Below are positions 20,801 through 31,489 of a stretch of DNA of 64,000 bases, piece after piece (the stretch's first letter is position 1; each line of letters begins with the position of its first letter). This stretch comes from Metellina segmentata (taxonomy: Eukaryota > Arthropoda > Arachnida > Araneae > Tetragnathidae): positions 120,663,967 to 120,727,966 of the forward strand of contig OX375881.1 in assembly GCA_947359465.1 (NCBI GenBank), read 5' to 3'. The position numbers and the translations under genes were made by a program. The notes under the pieces are model-generated. The model saw only the letters and a list, made by a program, of their open reading frames with translations. It searched no databases and was not told where the DNA came from.

Positions 20801-22329
20801 ATTCGCTGAAATTTTTAATAAAAACATGTAGAACTTCTGTTGATTGTTGTAATTTTTTTTTAAATCCGTTTTATACACATGCATATTTTACACATTTTAT
20901 TGCAATGGCAAAAATTGCATTTTCTAAGAATTAAGAGATTAAAGTTTTTGGAAAAGGCAGCTGAGAAAATTGAAAGGAAGAGAAAACACGCTTTTGTACT
21001 AAAAACCGAAAAAATGAGTGTCTTATTTTTTAAATTTTACAACTTGAATGTGTGGTGTATCTTATTTTTAACACAACAATGAAATCTGTTGATTTGGGCA
21101 ATACAGGATATTTTAACCCCAAATTACTTAAATAATAGGGAGACAGAAAAATTAGAAATATTTTTGTAAGTTGAGGTAATTTTGAATAAAATAGATTAAT
21201 AAACCAAAATAAAAGGTATTTTTTTTTTGATTACAAAGTGAATTATTTTATTATTTATCTGAATTTTTAAAATTAGCAATGTTTGTAGATGTGAAATGCA
21301 ATTTTAGAAACAATTAAATGAAATGAAATAAGTATGTGGCATGTGCGAAAGGAAAACAAATTATAAAAATAAGCATTTTATACTTGATTATTTTTCCCCG
21401 AGATAGTATACATGTACATTTATTAAAATAACCATATGTGGCAAGAACTTGAAGTAATAACTATTTATAAAAAGTAAAAAGGTATTAAATTCTGTCGAAC
21501 ACTTGACCGTGGGAGAAACACGGTTTAATGGGACCGAGTCATATGACTTTAAGTGATTGTGCCTTGTTGATGCTTACAGTGAAACTTAAACGAACTGGGA
21601 ATTGAAGTTTTTTAAATTGGAATGGGATATCAGAAGTGATGATTGGTATTCTAGGAATGAATACGTTTTAACTTGCAGCATGTGTAATGACGATGGTGGC
21701 TTCAATAATATTTGGCATGAGTTTCTTGACAGAGTGTTGTGCCATTGCACAGTGAAGGTGGATTCAGATTCGTGAGAAGCATAATTGGTGCTCCAATATG
21801 TGCGAGAGTACTTCAGATGGTTCCAATGTGTAAAAAAACTGTGTTGTGTGTTTTAAGGACTCATTTCTGTCATGCGTAATGTCTATAGATTTGTAAATTT
21901 AAAAACTATGGGGCAATTCTCGCAAGACTTGCTTTTTGATCACATTGACATCTTTATTTATTTGGGAAAGATTTGCCCTTTGGCACAGCCATGCATGATG
22001 AGTGGTATGATACAACAGCAATATATTGATGAACCTTAGGGGTTGTAACCTTTTGGGTGTGGACCACAGGTGTTTAGACAACTGTTTGGCTTGTTAGCAT
22101 AATGATGAAATGAACGGCAAAGAAAAGAGATACATGAGTTATTAATTGCCAAACTTTAAGGCATCCCACAGAATGGCAGCGCTTGCTATATGTGTTGTGT
22201 AAGTGACAGAAACACGTCCGTCTTGAAAAGTAATCCTACAAAAGTTGCAAACACTTTTTACAGCACTTACATACAACTCCTGTAACCCTTCACAATGCTG
22301 GCTTATTATACGACAGCCTTTTTTATATT

Positions 22330-23700
22330 TGTTGACACGATACTGTGATTGGCTGTTACATAACTCATTTGCATAGTTCCATCTAACTCTGCAGCAAATT
22401 GCAGCCTCTCAAATTTAGATTAGCTTCCAGAAATTAACATTTTTCATGAAGGCTTAACTTTTGCCAGCGAGTGTAGACAATTATAAAATGAAGTACTACG
22501 TGTGTTGTCTGTTCGGCGTGTCGTGACGAATCTATAGTACTTCCAATAATGAAATTTGGCACATAGGTAGTGTGAATATTTTAAAATTTTATAGTCCACC
22601 ACAAATTTTAAAATTTAATCCAGAACATTTTAAAAGTAATGTAATGAGATATGTAATTATTATTGTGTTCCTCCGAAAAGCAAGTCTTCAACTGGTATTG
22701 ACTAAATACGTATTTACAGTGCATATGTAGCTGCCCCATTAATGGATATACTTTATAAAAATGTATTGCTTTTTTAAAAGCATATTAACTTTTAGTTAGC
22801 GTAAACTTTTAGTTTGGATTATCATAATGTATAATATAAGTATATATTTTTTTGTGTTTCCTCCATTTTTGGAACTGGATCACAGTTGTGCAATATGTTG
22901 TTTGTTATTGCTTCTGTTTTAGAGTACGATAGTTTGGATTATCATTTTTAAAGCATATGAACTTTTTGTTTGGATTATTACGATATCTTTTTCAAAAGCA
23001 GAGACCTGTTTCATCAATTTATTGTCGGTATGTATTCCGAGATTGAATCGGAGAAGGTGTTGTACATACGACTGAATGAGATTACTCAGAGTGGAACAGT
23101 ATGCAGATTTGAGAGATGCGTTGATGAACGGTGGAAATGCTGCGATAAAAAAACTGAAGTACACAGAAATCACTAAACTTCCAAAAAGATATAAAAACCA
23201 AAAGTGAAAGTTTATGCTTTTGTAAATTTATATGTTGCATAAATTATAAAAATTAAGTATTGCTATGCTTTGCAAAAGACACCCAAACACAGAAACAAAC
23301 AAAAAAGTAGCATTAAAGATAAACAAAATAACAGCATTTCGCAAAAACATTTTTTTTTTAAATTTACAGCCCCCAATATGCAAAAAAGGCAGTAATATAA
23401 GAAGCCAGCATTGGCAAAATTATGTTTAAATCCAAGACTACCTTTTTTTGCATATTTGTAAAAACGAAACCGTGATTGGCTGTTACCTAACACATTTGAA
23501 TACTTCCATCTTCCTGTGCAGCAAATTGTAGCCTCTGAAATGAAGATTGGCTTCTGGAAATTAAACAGAAACATAAAAACAGCTTTTTTTTTTGGCCATA
23601 TAACTAAATATTGTGCATTTGTAGCATATTTCTAAAAACAAAACCGTGATTGGCCGTTACGTAATACATTTTAATACTTCCTTATTTATGTAGTGTATTG
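22330..23700. repeat. Three diverged copies of a GTGATTGGCTGTTAC repeat
   Basis: Segments at 22330-22440, 23455-23575 and 23625-23700 share GTGATTGG(C/C)(T/C)GTTAC. The first two also share GCAGCAAATTG(C/T)AGCCTCT and a run to CTTCYRGAAATTAA. They lie inside the 5.2-kb Helitron between its two protein remnants. Confidence 0.6.
22975..23215 (+). pseudogene. Helitron replication-protein N-domain fragment, inverted
   Basis: Plus-strand sequence with RDLFHQFIVGMYSEIESEKV and YIRLNEIT, then (after a one-base shift) an EQYADLRDALMNGGN-like stretch and TKLPKRYKNQK. This matches the conserved Helitron-like N domain of the Rep-helicase protein, upstream of its HUH nuclease. It faces opposite to the Helitron that contains it and duplicates 24064-24380. 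It is too short and broken to function. Confidence 0.68.
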
Positions 23701-24063
23701 TAAGACGAATATGAAAAAGTTACTTATGTTTAGCTACACCTAATAGTCTGAACCGACTTCAGTTCGTATCGTAGCATGTAAAAGTAGCCTCGCGATAGGA
23801 TTTTCAGTTGTGACGTGGGCTTTGTATAAAGTCGATGTTGGTCTAAGTACAGTATAGCGACAACGCATTAAAATTATGACAATGTTATGCAAACATTACT
23901 GATATTTTCGAGAGGCAAAATGTAGCAGTGTTGCCTAAAGGGAGAAGCTGATACTAAACAAAAGCATAAAAACAGCATTTGTTTTGGTCGTATAACAAAA
24001 CATTTTGTGGGGCGTAAATTAAAAGAGGGCGTTTTAGCGAAATGCCATAATTTAGTTATTATT

Positions 24064-24385
24064 TTATGCAATTTTTTGTTTGTTTCTGTGTTTGAGTGAG
24101 TTTTGGAAAGAATATGAATAATTAAGAATAGCAATACTTAATTTTGATAATTTATGCAACATATAAATGTACAAAAGTATCACCTTTAACTTTTGGTTTT
24201 GATATCTTTTTGGAAGTTTAGCAATTTCTGTGTGTTTTTGTTTTGCAACATTTCCATCCTTCATCAACGCATCTCTCAAATGTGCATACTGTTCCATTCT
24301 GAGTGATCTGATTCAGTCATATGTACAACACCTTCTCCGATTGAATCTCGGATTACATGGCGACAATAAATTGATGGAACATGTG
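24064..24385 (-). pseudogene. Helitron replication-protein N-domain fragment
   Basis: On the minus strand: FHQFIV and SEIQSEKVLYI, then a shift to MEQYAHLRDALMKDGNV and LPKRYQNQKLK. It has the right orientation and the right distance (about 1.1 kb) from the Helitron 5' end at 25449 to be the start of its replication protein. The HUH nuclease and helicase domains were not found. The pair with 22975-23215 forms an inverted repeat. Confidence 0.7.
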
Positions 24386-25180
24386 TTTGCTTCTCAGTAA
24401 AATGTTGAAATTCGAAGAGCACATCATCATCCTGTGAACGTAAAGCTACATAGAAGAAATGTTCTTAGTTTGCATAAATGATAGAAATCCAAGATTGGCG
24501 TGAGTGCAGTAAAGGCCCTTTCAATACTGTGGACATTTTTAGGAAACCAAATAAAACAAAAATATAATAATAAATTAATTTTTAAATGTTGTTCATTAAA
24601 TATCGCTTTTCTTTCCATAAGACATCAAAACAAAAATGATAAAAATTGACTATATAAAAACCGAAGTACTATACAGAAACAAACAAAAGATTGCACAAAT
24701 GAAACGAACCATAAATTGCACAAAAGATTTAAAAAAAATATCGCTAGACTTTGAAAAAAATATCCAAATTATCCAAACTAAAAGGGAATATGCTCAAAAA
24801 ATCAAAATCCAAAGTATCGTAGTGTAAAAAAGAAACAATAGCAAACGTATTGCGCAACCGTTATCCAGTTCGAAAAATGAAGTAAGCACAGTAAAAAATA
24901 GAAATATAAAAGATTAAAAGTTAACGCTAACTAAAAGTTATTTGCTTTGAAAAAGGAAATAAATTTTAAAAAGGATATTCAGTAATACTAAAAGTGAATA
25001 TGCTTAAAAAATCAAATTCCTAACAACGGTAGTCTAAAAGAGAAAGAACAACAAACGTATTGAACAACAAACGTAAACAAAACAAAAAAATTCAAATATA
25101 ACAGTTGACGCTAACTAAAAGTAAATATATACTTTTAAATAAATTTCATAAAGGATATCCAGGAATAGGGCGGCTACACA

Positions 25181-26302
25181 CGCGCAGAAAATACGGATTC
25201 ATTTAATACCGATCATGACTGTTGCCATTCGGAGAAAAGGGAATAATAATTAAACATCGCATTAAATTAATTTTAAAATTTTCAAGATTAAATTTTAAAA
25301 ATCGGGCTTGTCTATAAAATTGCTAAAAAATTCGTACTACATGTGTGCCAAATTTCATTAGTGTGAATGCCATAAATTCGTCAGGGCACCCTTTACACGA
25401 ACATACACACACACACACACACACAAACTTTCTTTTATAATAATAGAGATGATACAGCAATATTCACACCATTACGTATTTAACCAGCGATGTGAAGAAA
25501 GTTGGTCGAAATATACATATACCTCCAAGGAATTATCAATGTCAGCGAAAGTTTGCAGGAAATAAATAAATCATTAAATCTAATTGGAACACATAACGCA
25601 AACGGAAACAAAATTCCAATCCCTGAAAAAAATGCAGAATTAAGAAAAAAAATTCTGTTCTAACGTGTTATATTTTGACTTCCTGAATATATTCTAAAAT
25701 AGAACAATTCGACAAAAGACGAAAAATAATGACAAAAACAAAGACGCGCAGAAAATACGGATTCATTTAATACCGATCATGACTGTTGCCATTCGGAGAA
25801 AAGGGAATAATAATTAAACATCGCGTTAAATTAATTTTAAAATTTTCAAGATTAAATTTTAAAAATCGGGCTTGTCTATAAAATTGCTAAAAAATTCGTA
25901 CTACATGTGTGCCAAATTTCATTAGTGTGAATGCCATAAATTCGTCAGGGCACCCTTTACACGAACATACACACACACACAAAAACTTTCTTTTATAATA
26001 ATAGAGATGATACAGCAATATTCACACCATTACGTATTTAACCAGCGATGTGAAGAAAGTTGGTCGAAATATACATATACCTCCAAGGAATTATCAATGT
26101 CAGCGAAAGTTTGCAGGAAATAAATAAATCATTAAATCTAATTGGAACACATAACGCAAACGGAAACAAAATTCCAATCCCTGAAAAAAATGCAGAATTA
26201 AGAAAAAAAATTCTGTTCTAACGTGTTATATTTTGACTTCCTGAATATATTCTAAAATAGAACAATTCGACAAAAGACGAAAAATAATGACAAAAACAAT
26301 AA
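25181..26302. repeat. 564-bp tandem duplication across the Helitron 5' end
   Basis: 25181-25744 and 25745-26302 are almost identical, the main difference being CA-repeat length. Each unit holds the outer 270 bp of the Helitron 5' end and about 295 bp of element E beyond it, so the window has two identical Helitron 5' termini (near 25449 and 26007). The duplication followed the Helitron insertion. Confidence 0.9.
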
Positions 26303-27200
26303 TGATTTATAAGCAAAAAGTATCCTCAAATATGACCGCAACATCTCGATGTCAACTCAAGTACCCAAACAAAGAATTCTAAATTAAATTAAAAAATAAA
26401 ACATTAATTCTGACGTTGCCAAATACTGAAAAGCAAAATTACGCTTTTATGATCAATGAGTTTTTGTTTTAGGCTTTCGTGTTCCATTACAAAATGTTGT
26501 TAAGTAAAATTAAATGCTTTAAATATTCTTTCTTCATCAATCAAATGTTTATAAATATTATTTTCATCATGGGAAGAAGTAAAAAGTTAGTTTAAACAAG
26601 AATATTATAGTTTGATTTATTTAAAAAAAATTGTTTTTCTACCAACATTGTGGTAAAGCAATCTGAGCTACTTACAGTAGGGTGGAGCGAAAAACACGAA
26701 TTTCGGAAATTGAAAACGCCTAGGGTGGGAATAGTTGGGGACTACCATGCTTATAAATAATACAAAATATGAGCTAAATCAATTAATATCTTCAAGTGCC
26801 AAAATCACTTTGAAATTTCGAAATTTTGACAATTTTTTTACAAAAATAATAATAACGTATTAAAAAAATTAATACATCTTATTTAAAGCCATGGGTGAGT
26901 GAAATGAACATCCCTGCGTGTAAAAAAAAGTTTTACACCTAACATTATCCCGGAAAAAAAAAATTCCCCTCTTTTTAGAGCGCCATCACGTGCGTCTCCA
27001 CTCCTCTCAATAGACTCACCATTGCGACCACGCGTTTACACGTGCGCTTCCCCTTGCAGCTCTTCGCTGTTTTTGCATTATGAAAACAACCCAGAACTCA
27101 GCACTAAGAGGTGGATGCATATCGTCCCCCCCCCTAAAAATTTTCAATTTAAGTTGCTAGCTTACCCTAAAAAATTTAAGTTGAAGTTACTGGCAAGTGG
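26303..27200. other. No gene seen; possible transposon end
   Basis: AT-rich. At about 26677 the sequence CAGTAGGGTGGAGCGAAAAA could be the terminus of the element carrying the gene at 27202-28690, because such families have CAG-starting ends. No matching inverted end was confirmed on the other side. Confidence 0.35.
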
Positions 27201-27201
27201 C

Positions 27202-28690
27202 TTAGCTTAAAAGTGGTTGATTTTGGCTTTTGTTTTCAAATCTGGGTAAATCAAGTCTAGAAGCAATTCTTGATTTAATAAATCCATCTCGTGCCTCTGT
27301 AGCACATACTGTACTATATGCTTCAGTTACTAATTTAACGCAACGTTCTACTGCTTGTGAATGGCATGGAAAGTTAAACATGTTACTATTGGTTGGAACG
27401 TCTAAAATCATAGCCTTGAGTTGATCATCAGAAAGAGATATTGTGAGTGGTGGATCTGTAATGCAATTTGATTGCCATTCAATTAGATTTATGTAATCGT
27501 CTGCTTCGAAGTTTAACTTGGGAATTTTAAACTCTCTATTATTCTTTTCAGCTTTATTTTTTTGTGTCTTAATTTTAAATTTTTCTAAGGCTCAATTCTC
27601 TGACGTGTTTTTGATCATCAGCTAACATTGCCAAAATAATATTTCCCAGATGGGCATAATAGGCATTTCTTTTCAAAGTTATATCTACTACAATTTTTAA
27701 ATCCTCAGGCAAAAATCTCGATTTATTTAAAATATGGTAAAAATGAAGACTACCGTACCAACATGATGACTGACTTTTAATTTTAAACCACACATATGAG
27801 TGTATCTTCACAACATACTATATTAATATTTTCAAGTTATGGGTTGGATCTTATGTTGAAATATAGAACCTTAAAATTCTATTTGTCGTCGTCAACCATC
27901 TGGAATTACTCAATTTTCCTGGATCTTTTTGTGACAAGCTTAATGGAATATATGTATTTGATATCCCTGTGCACATTTCGTAAAGGTATCGTTAATCATT
28001 TGTATTTAATAAACAATTAAACCAATGCACAGGACGTCCTAAAAAGAGCTCGATATGTCGAATGACTCCATTTCTTAAACATGTATTCACCACTGTACCA
28101 TCACAACCAATCACTTGCATCTTAGAAAAATCAATATTTTTCTCCAAAAAATTTGAAATATTTGTTTTAATATTTTGAGAAGAGCCAGTTGTAGGATTGG
28201 CATGTCAAATATATTTTGATCCTGGTTCCAGTATTAGAACGATATGTTCTTCCTCTTTCTAGCAATCCTTTCTCTTTCTTTAATCATTACTAAAGTTTAA
28301 TCCTTTCGCTCATCAAAGTATATTCCATATTCTGAAAAAGGTCTTTGTCCTTTCTCTTTTTATTTTACAACGATCAACTATGTTTGAAGAATCATCCTTG
28401 GAAATTTTTCCCATATCCTTCAAAGCAGCATTTATTAGAATTGCTGCCGATCTATCGGAAACACCAGTTCTGTCACAAGCCTTAGCTACATTTGGAAGTT
28501 TATTTCTCGTTTGTGAAGTTGAAGAAGAATTATTATCAATGATTGTGTTTATAGTGTCATTAAAATTATTAAGCAAATTAAAACTGAAAGTAGCTCCCGT
28601 AATAGAGGGCGAGAGTATCTGTCGCTCTATAAAACTTTCAATTCGCAAAGATAAATAGTGCACCTTTGTGAAAACAAAAAATATATACAT
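27202..28690 (-). pseudogene. Broken gene of an unnamed repetitive arthropod family
   Basis: Read from 28690 down on the minus strand. The N-terminal 125 codons contain LPNVAKACDRTGVSDRSAA and DRCKIKRERTK. Next comes EEEHIVLILEPGSKYI and, with stops, MQVIGCDGTVVNTCLRNGVI, GRPVHWFNCLL, DPGKLSNSRWLTTTNRIL, LPEDLKIVVD and NAYYAHLGNIILAML. It ends with PCHSQAVERCVKLVTEAY and a stop at 27204-27202. I recall proteins with these blocks as abundant unnamed sequences in arthropods and Hydra. The CDGT and SRW segments suggest a transposase-like origin, but that is inference. At least four stops or shifts and an internal deletion are visible. Confidence 0.65.
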
Positions 28691-28739
28691 GAAAAATCAT
28701 TGCAAGTTGGAAGCTAATAATTTCCAATTTTACTTACAT

Positions 28740-29290
28740 ATTTCTGGGAAACAAATTAGCAGAGCTTAAAAATTCAGAGGGGGTCGAGTCGAAAATGACC
28801 CTTTTCTGGGTGGTTTCACATGGAATGACCCATATATCCTCTCAGCTCTGTCCTTATACTGCATCTGATTGCCATTTTTTATCTTCCATGTAAGAAGCCC
28901 CAAGTGTAGAACGACAGCAGCGCTTAAGACTGAAATTCCCGTGAAAACGAATCTTTCAGGAAAGGGAACAAAAGAATCGACACCGATACGTAATTACACG
29001 GTTTGTTTTAATTAATTTATCGGCCTATTTAATCTTTTATTTTCTCGCGAAACGATCTCCCGTGAAGGGCCTAGAATAAAAGAATTCTTTGCAAGATGAT
29101 GAACAGAGGTAAATTTTTTTTTCCACCCCTCGGATTCTCAGATGAGGGGAGTGATTGAAATTCGAGTTAATTAGAAACTGGCCGTCCGACGAGATCTCAC
29201 TTACGTTTCCGCTCGACTGAAACGCTTCCTTGGAACATTGCCTCGGATCTCCATTGCCAGTCATGTGGGAAACGCCGTTCTAGCCATACA
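28740..29290. other. No recognisable content
   Basis: Mixed-composition sequence. Short frames on both strands carry no known motif. Confidence 0.5.
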
Positions 29291-29294
29291 TAAA

Positions 29295-29785
29295 CAGCAA
29301 AGCGAATAGATGCTATTAATGGGATCATGGTTTGAGGTAGTGTTGCAAATATTATTGTTTAATGCTAGTCGAGCATAAAAAAGCTTCAAAGCATTACTGA
29401 TGCAGATGAAGACAAAATGATCTAATAGAACTGATGATGGTCGATGATATGCTCCAGGGAACACTGGCGGATTTAAAGGGGGTGTGGCCAGAAGGACTAT
29501 AGCTCTGGACGTCAAAAAGTTTTGGAAAAGGAAAAGTTTTGCTGAGTGCTGAGGGAAAGAAGCCGGTAGCCCCTAGTCTACAAAAGTATAAACCCGCCTC
29601 TGCCAGCGAATGAATGCCATTAATAGAAAAGAGCTTTGTTTAAGGCTGTGCTACGAGGATTATTATTCAATGGTAGCCACATATAAAAAGCTTCCAAACA
29701 TTACTGGTGCAGATGAAAACAAAATGATAAAAATGATCCAATAGTACTGATGAAGGTCGACGCTTTGCCCCGGGGAACTAGATAT
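29295..29785. repeat. Two diverged direct repeats of about 170 bp
   Basis: 29295-29465 and 29612-29785 share AAGCTTC(A/C)AA(A/G)CATTACTG, TGCAGATGAARACAAAATGAT and ACTGATGAWGGTCGA. There is no coding sequence. The family is unknown. Confidence 0.65.
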
Positions 29786-29990
29786 ATTTAGTTTGGGATA
29801 AAAAAGGGTATGCTACAGCTGTTCGGTTCTGATGACGTTCTGAACCACCGCAAGAGCTATACTTGGTTAATACAGCTATGATTTTGTTTGAGAAAAAAAT
29901 GTACTGATATTTGCATGTTGTTGTCTGACTATGGTCACCGATTTGCTCTACCGAAATAGCTATGGGTCATGTAGCTATATTTTGTTTGGG

Positions 29991-30332
29991 GGACCACGGT
30001 GACCCAGTTGGAAGAGTAACGGATTAGCAACAGGTGGGTTGCGAGTACAAATCCAACTAAAGACTGTCGTGTACAGAACAGGCTCGGGGGACTCTTCTGG
30101 TGGTTATCTGGGACTGGCGCACGTTAAATATGTCGTGGACTCCAATGTCCTTACGTTAAAGTAGTGTGGAAGTTTGGAGAGTGGCGTGCCAGCTCAAGTG
30201 TTCACCTCGTCATCTGATCTTGATTCAAAATTACGTGGTGTTGTCATCGGTTCTTTTATCTTGGTGATCGAGACAGGACCGTCGCAAATAGCCCGTTCTG
30301 CTTCTCCAGTGCGACGTTAATTAACTATTTAC
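29991..30332 (+). repeat. Full-length SINE-A with 16-bp target duplication
   Basis: 342 bp. The tRNA-like head has box A TGACCCAGTTGG and a slightly decayed box B (other copies read GAGTTCGAATCC). It is followed by a body (GGCGCACGTTAAATATGTCG, AAGTTTGGAGAGTGG, GACCTCGTCATCTGA, AAAATTACGTGGTGTTGTC) and a tail ending GCGACGTTAATTAACTATTTAC. The direct repeat CTATATTTTGTTTGGG flanks it (29975-29990 and 30333-30348). The long duplication is the mark of LINE-driven, target-primed insertion. The internal boxes imply RNA polymerase III transcription. Confidence 0.92.
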
Positions 30333-30895
30333 CTATATTTTGTTTGGGATAAAAAGGGTCTAATAGCTATGTTTCGTCCCGAAGATGGTCAACGATTTGG
30401 TCAATCGAAATAGTTGTATTTTGTTCAAGTAGCTGTATTTTGTGTAGGGATAAAAAAGTGCAAAACCTGATGCTGGTACATAATACGGGGAAACAACACA
30501 TTTTCAAACGATAAGTCAACGGGGCTGAGGGTTGTTAGAGAAGAGAGCCTTGGGAAGGTGGATAGCGTGGTTCGAGGTATCGCTATCGAGCCTTTATAAG
30601 CAAATTACTACTGAGGAAGTCAAAATATTCAAATCAGAGAATTGAAACGTGTTTGGAGAAAGAGGTTGGTAACTTTATGGGGATTTTAATGCCATTTTTG
30701 GTCATGCCGCACCAGACACAAGACATACAATATCAAGTAATAGAAATGCAAACAAAACGTTTTGCTGACACAGAGAAGAAAGAAATACACCAAGTTAGGA
30801 ATGCACCTGGAGAAAGAGGAAACATTTTTCAGATTAAAGCTGAATGTAAAGTGTGAGTGTTCAGACATGTCCAAATTTTTGTATTATATGGTAAG

Positions 30896-31031
30896 TATTT
30901 TAATTGATGTTCTACTGGAGAAACACAACGGGTTATTGACGAATATCCTATATAGGTCCAAACGGGAAATATCCGAGGACCCCTTCATTTTGAACCACGA
31001 CGAGACAACTCCTGAGCTGTTACCCCACTTC
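30896..31031 (-). repeat. SINE fragment, reversed
   Basis: Reverse-strand SINE tail and part of the body: TTCTACTGGAGAAACACAACGG, the GGGAAATATCCGAGGACCCC segment, TTGAACCACG and CCTGAGCTGTTACCCCACTT. The overlapping 115-codon frame is fortuitous. Confidence 0.75.
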
Positions 31032-31069
31032 AGCGTTTTCGTATTCCATGAGAGGGAATTCCTTGTACG

Positions 31070-31236
31070 GGGAGGTACGTCACACTGGAGCAACGCAACG
31101 GGCTATTGAAGAAGGTCTGAGATTCATTCCGAAGGGAAAGATGCGAGAACACAGTAGAATTTTGAACTACAGTCGGATGACGAGGTCACTACCTGAGCTG
31201 GCACCCCACTCTCGAAACTTCCATACCACACCGTCG
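31070..31236 (-). repeat. SINE fragment, reversed
   Basis: Reverse-strand body and tail: CACTGGAGCAACGCAACGG, CCGAAGGGAAAGATGCGAG, GATGACGAGGTCAC and CCTGAGCTGGCACCCCACTC. It adjoins a plus-strand SINE-B, so the two form a head-to-head pair. Confidence 0.8.
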
Positions 31237-31489
31237 ACCAACCGGTCTGGTGGTTAAGGTGTTAGCCTCTGGATAGGAAGGTTTCTGGTTCGTATACGGG
31301 TCAGTGCATGGATGTTTGTAAGCGTATGGTGTAGAGGCGGCTGGTGTACCTTGAATTTGTCGTGGCCGAAAGTCCTCGCGTTGGGTTGGTGTGGACGTTT
31401 AGAGAGCGCAGTGCTAGCTCAGGTGTTACCAAGTCGTCTGACTGTGGTTCAAAAATACATGGTGTTGTCCTCGGATCTTTCCCCTAGGG
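31237..31489 (+). repeat. SINE-B (alternative tRNA-like head), 3' end cut by hAT
   Basis: The head differs from SINE-A: GGTCTGGTGGTTAAGG (box A-like), TTAGCCTCTGGATAGG and TTTCTGGTTCGTATACGGG (box B-like). From GTCGTGGCCGAAAGTCCTCG onward the body matches SINE-A. It stops at CCCCTAGGG where a hAT transposon begins. A candidate for its missing tail lies at 35863. Confidence 0.8.

Larger units (their letters stand above)
20262..25449 (-). mobile_element. 5.2-kb Helitron, degenerate, inserted in element E
   Basis: On the minus strand the 5' end is TCTCTATTATTATAAAAG (25449 downward) and the 3' end is the GCCACGCAGTGGC hairpin plus CTAG (20262-20265). It lies exactly between A20261 and T25450, the Helitron target rule, and the undisturbed target exists at 1615/1616. 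Two fragments of the Helitron replication protein lie inside. Its length is roughly what a deleted autonomous copy would give. The rest is AT-rich with SINE tails near the 3' end. Confidence 0.87.
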
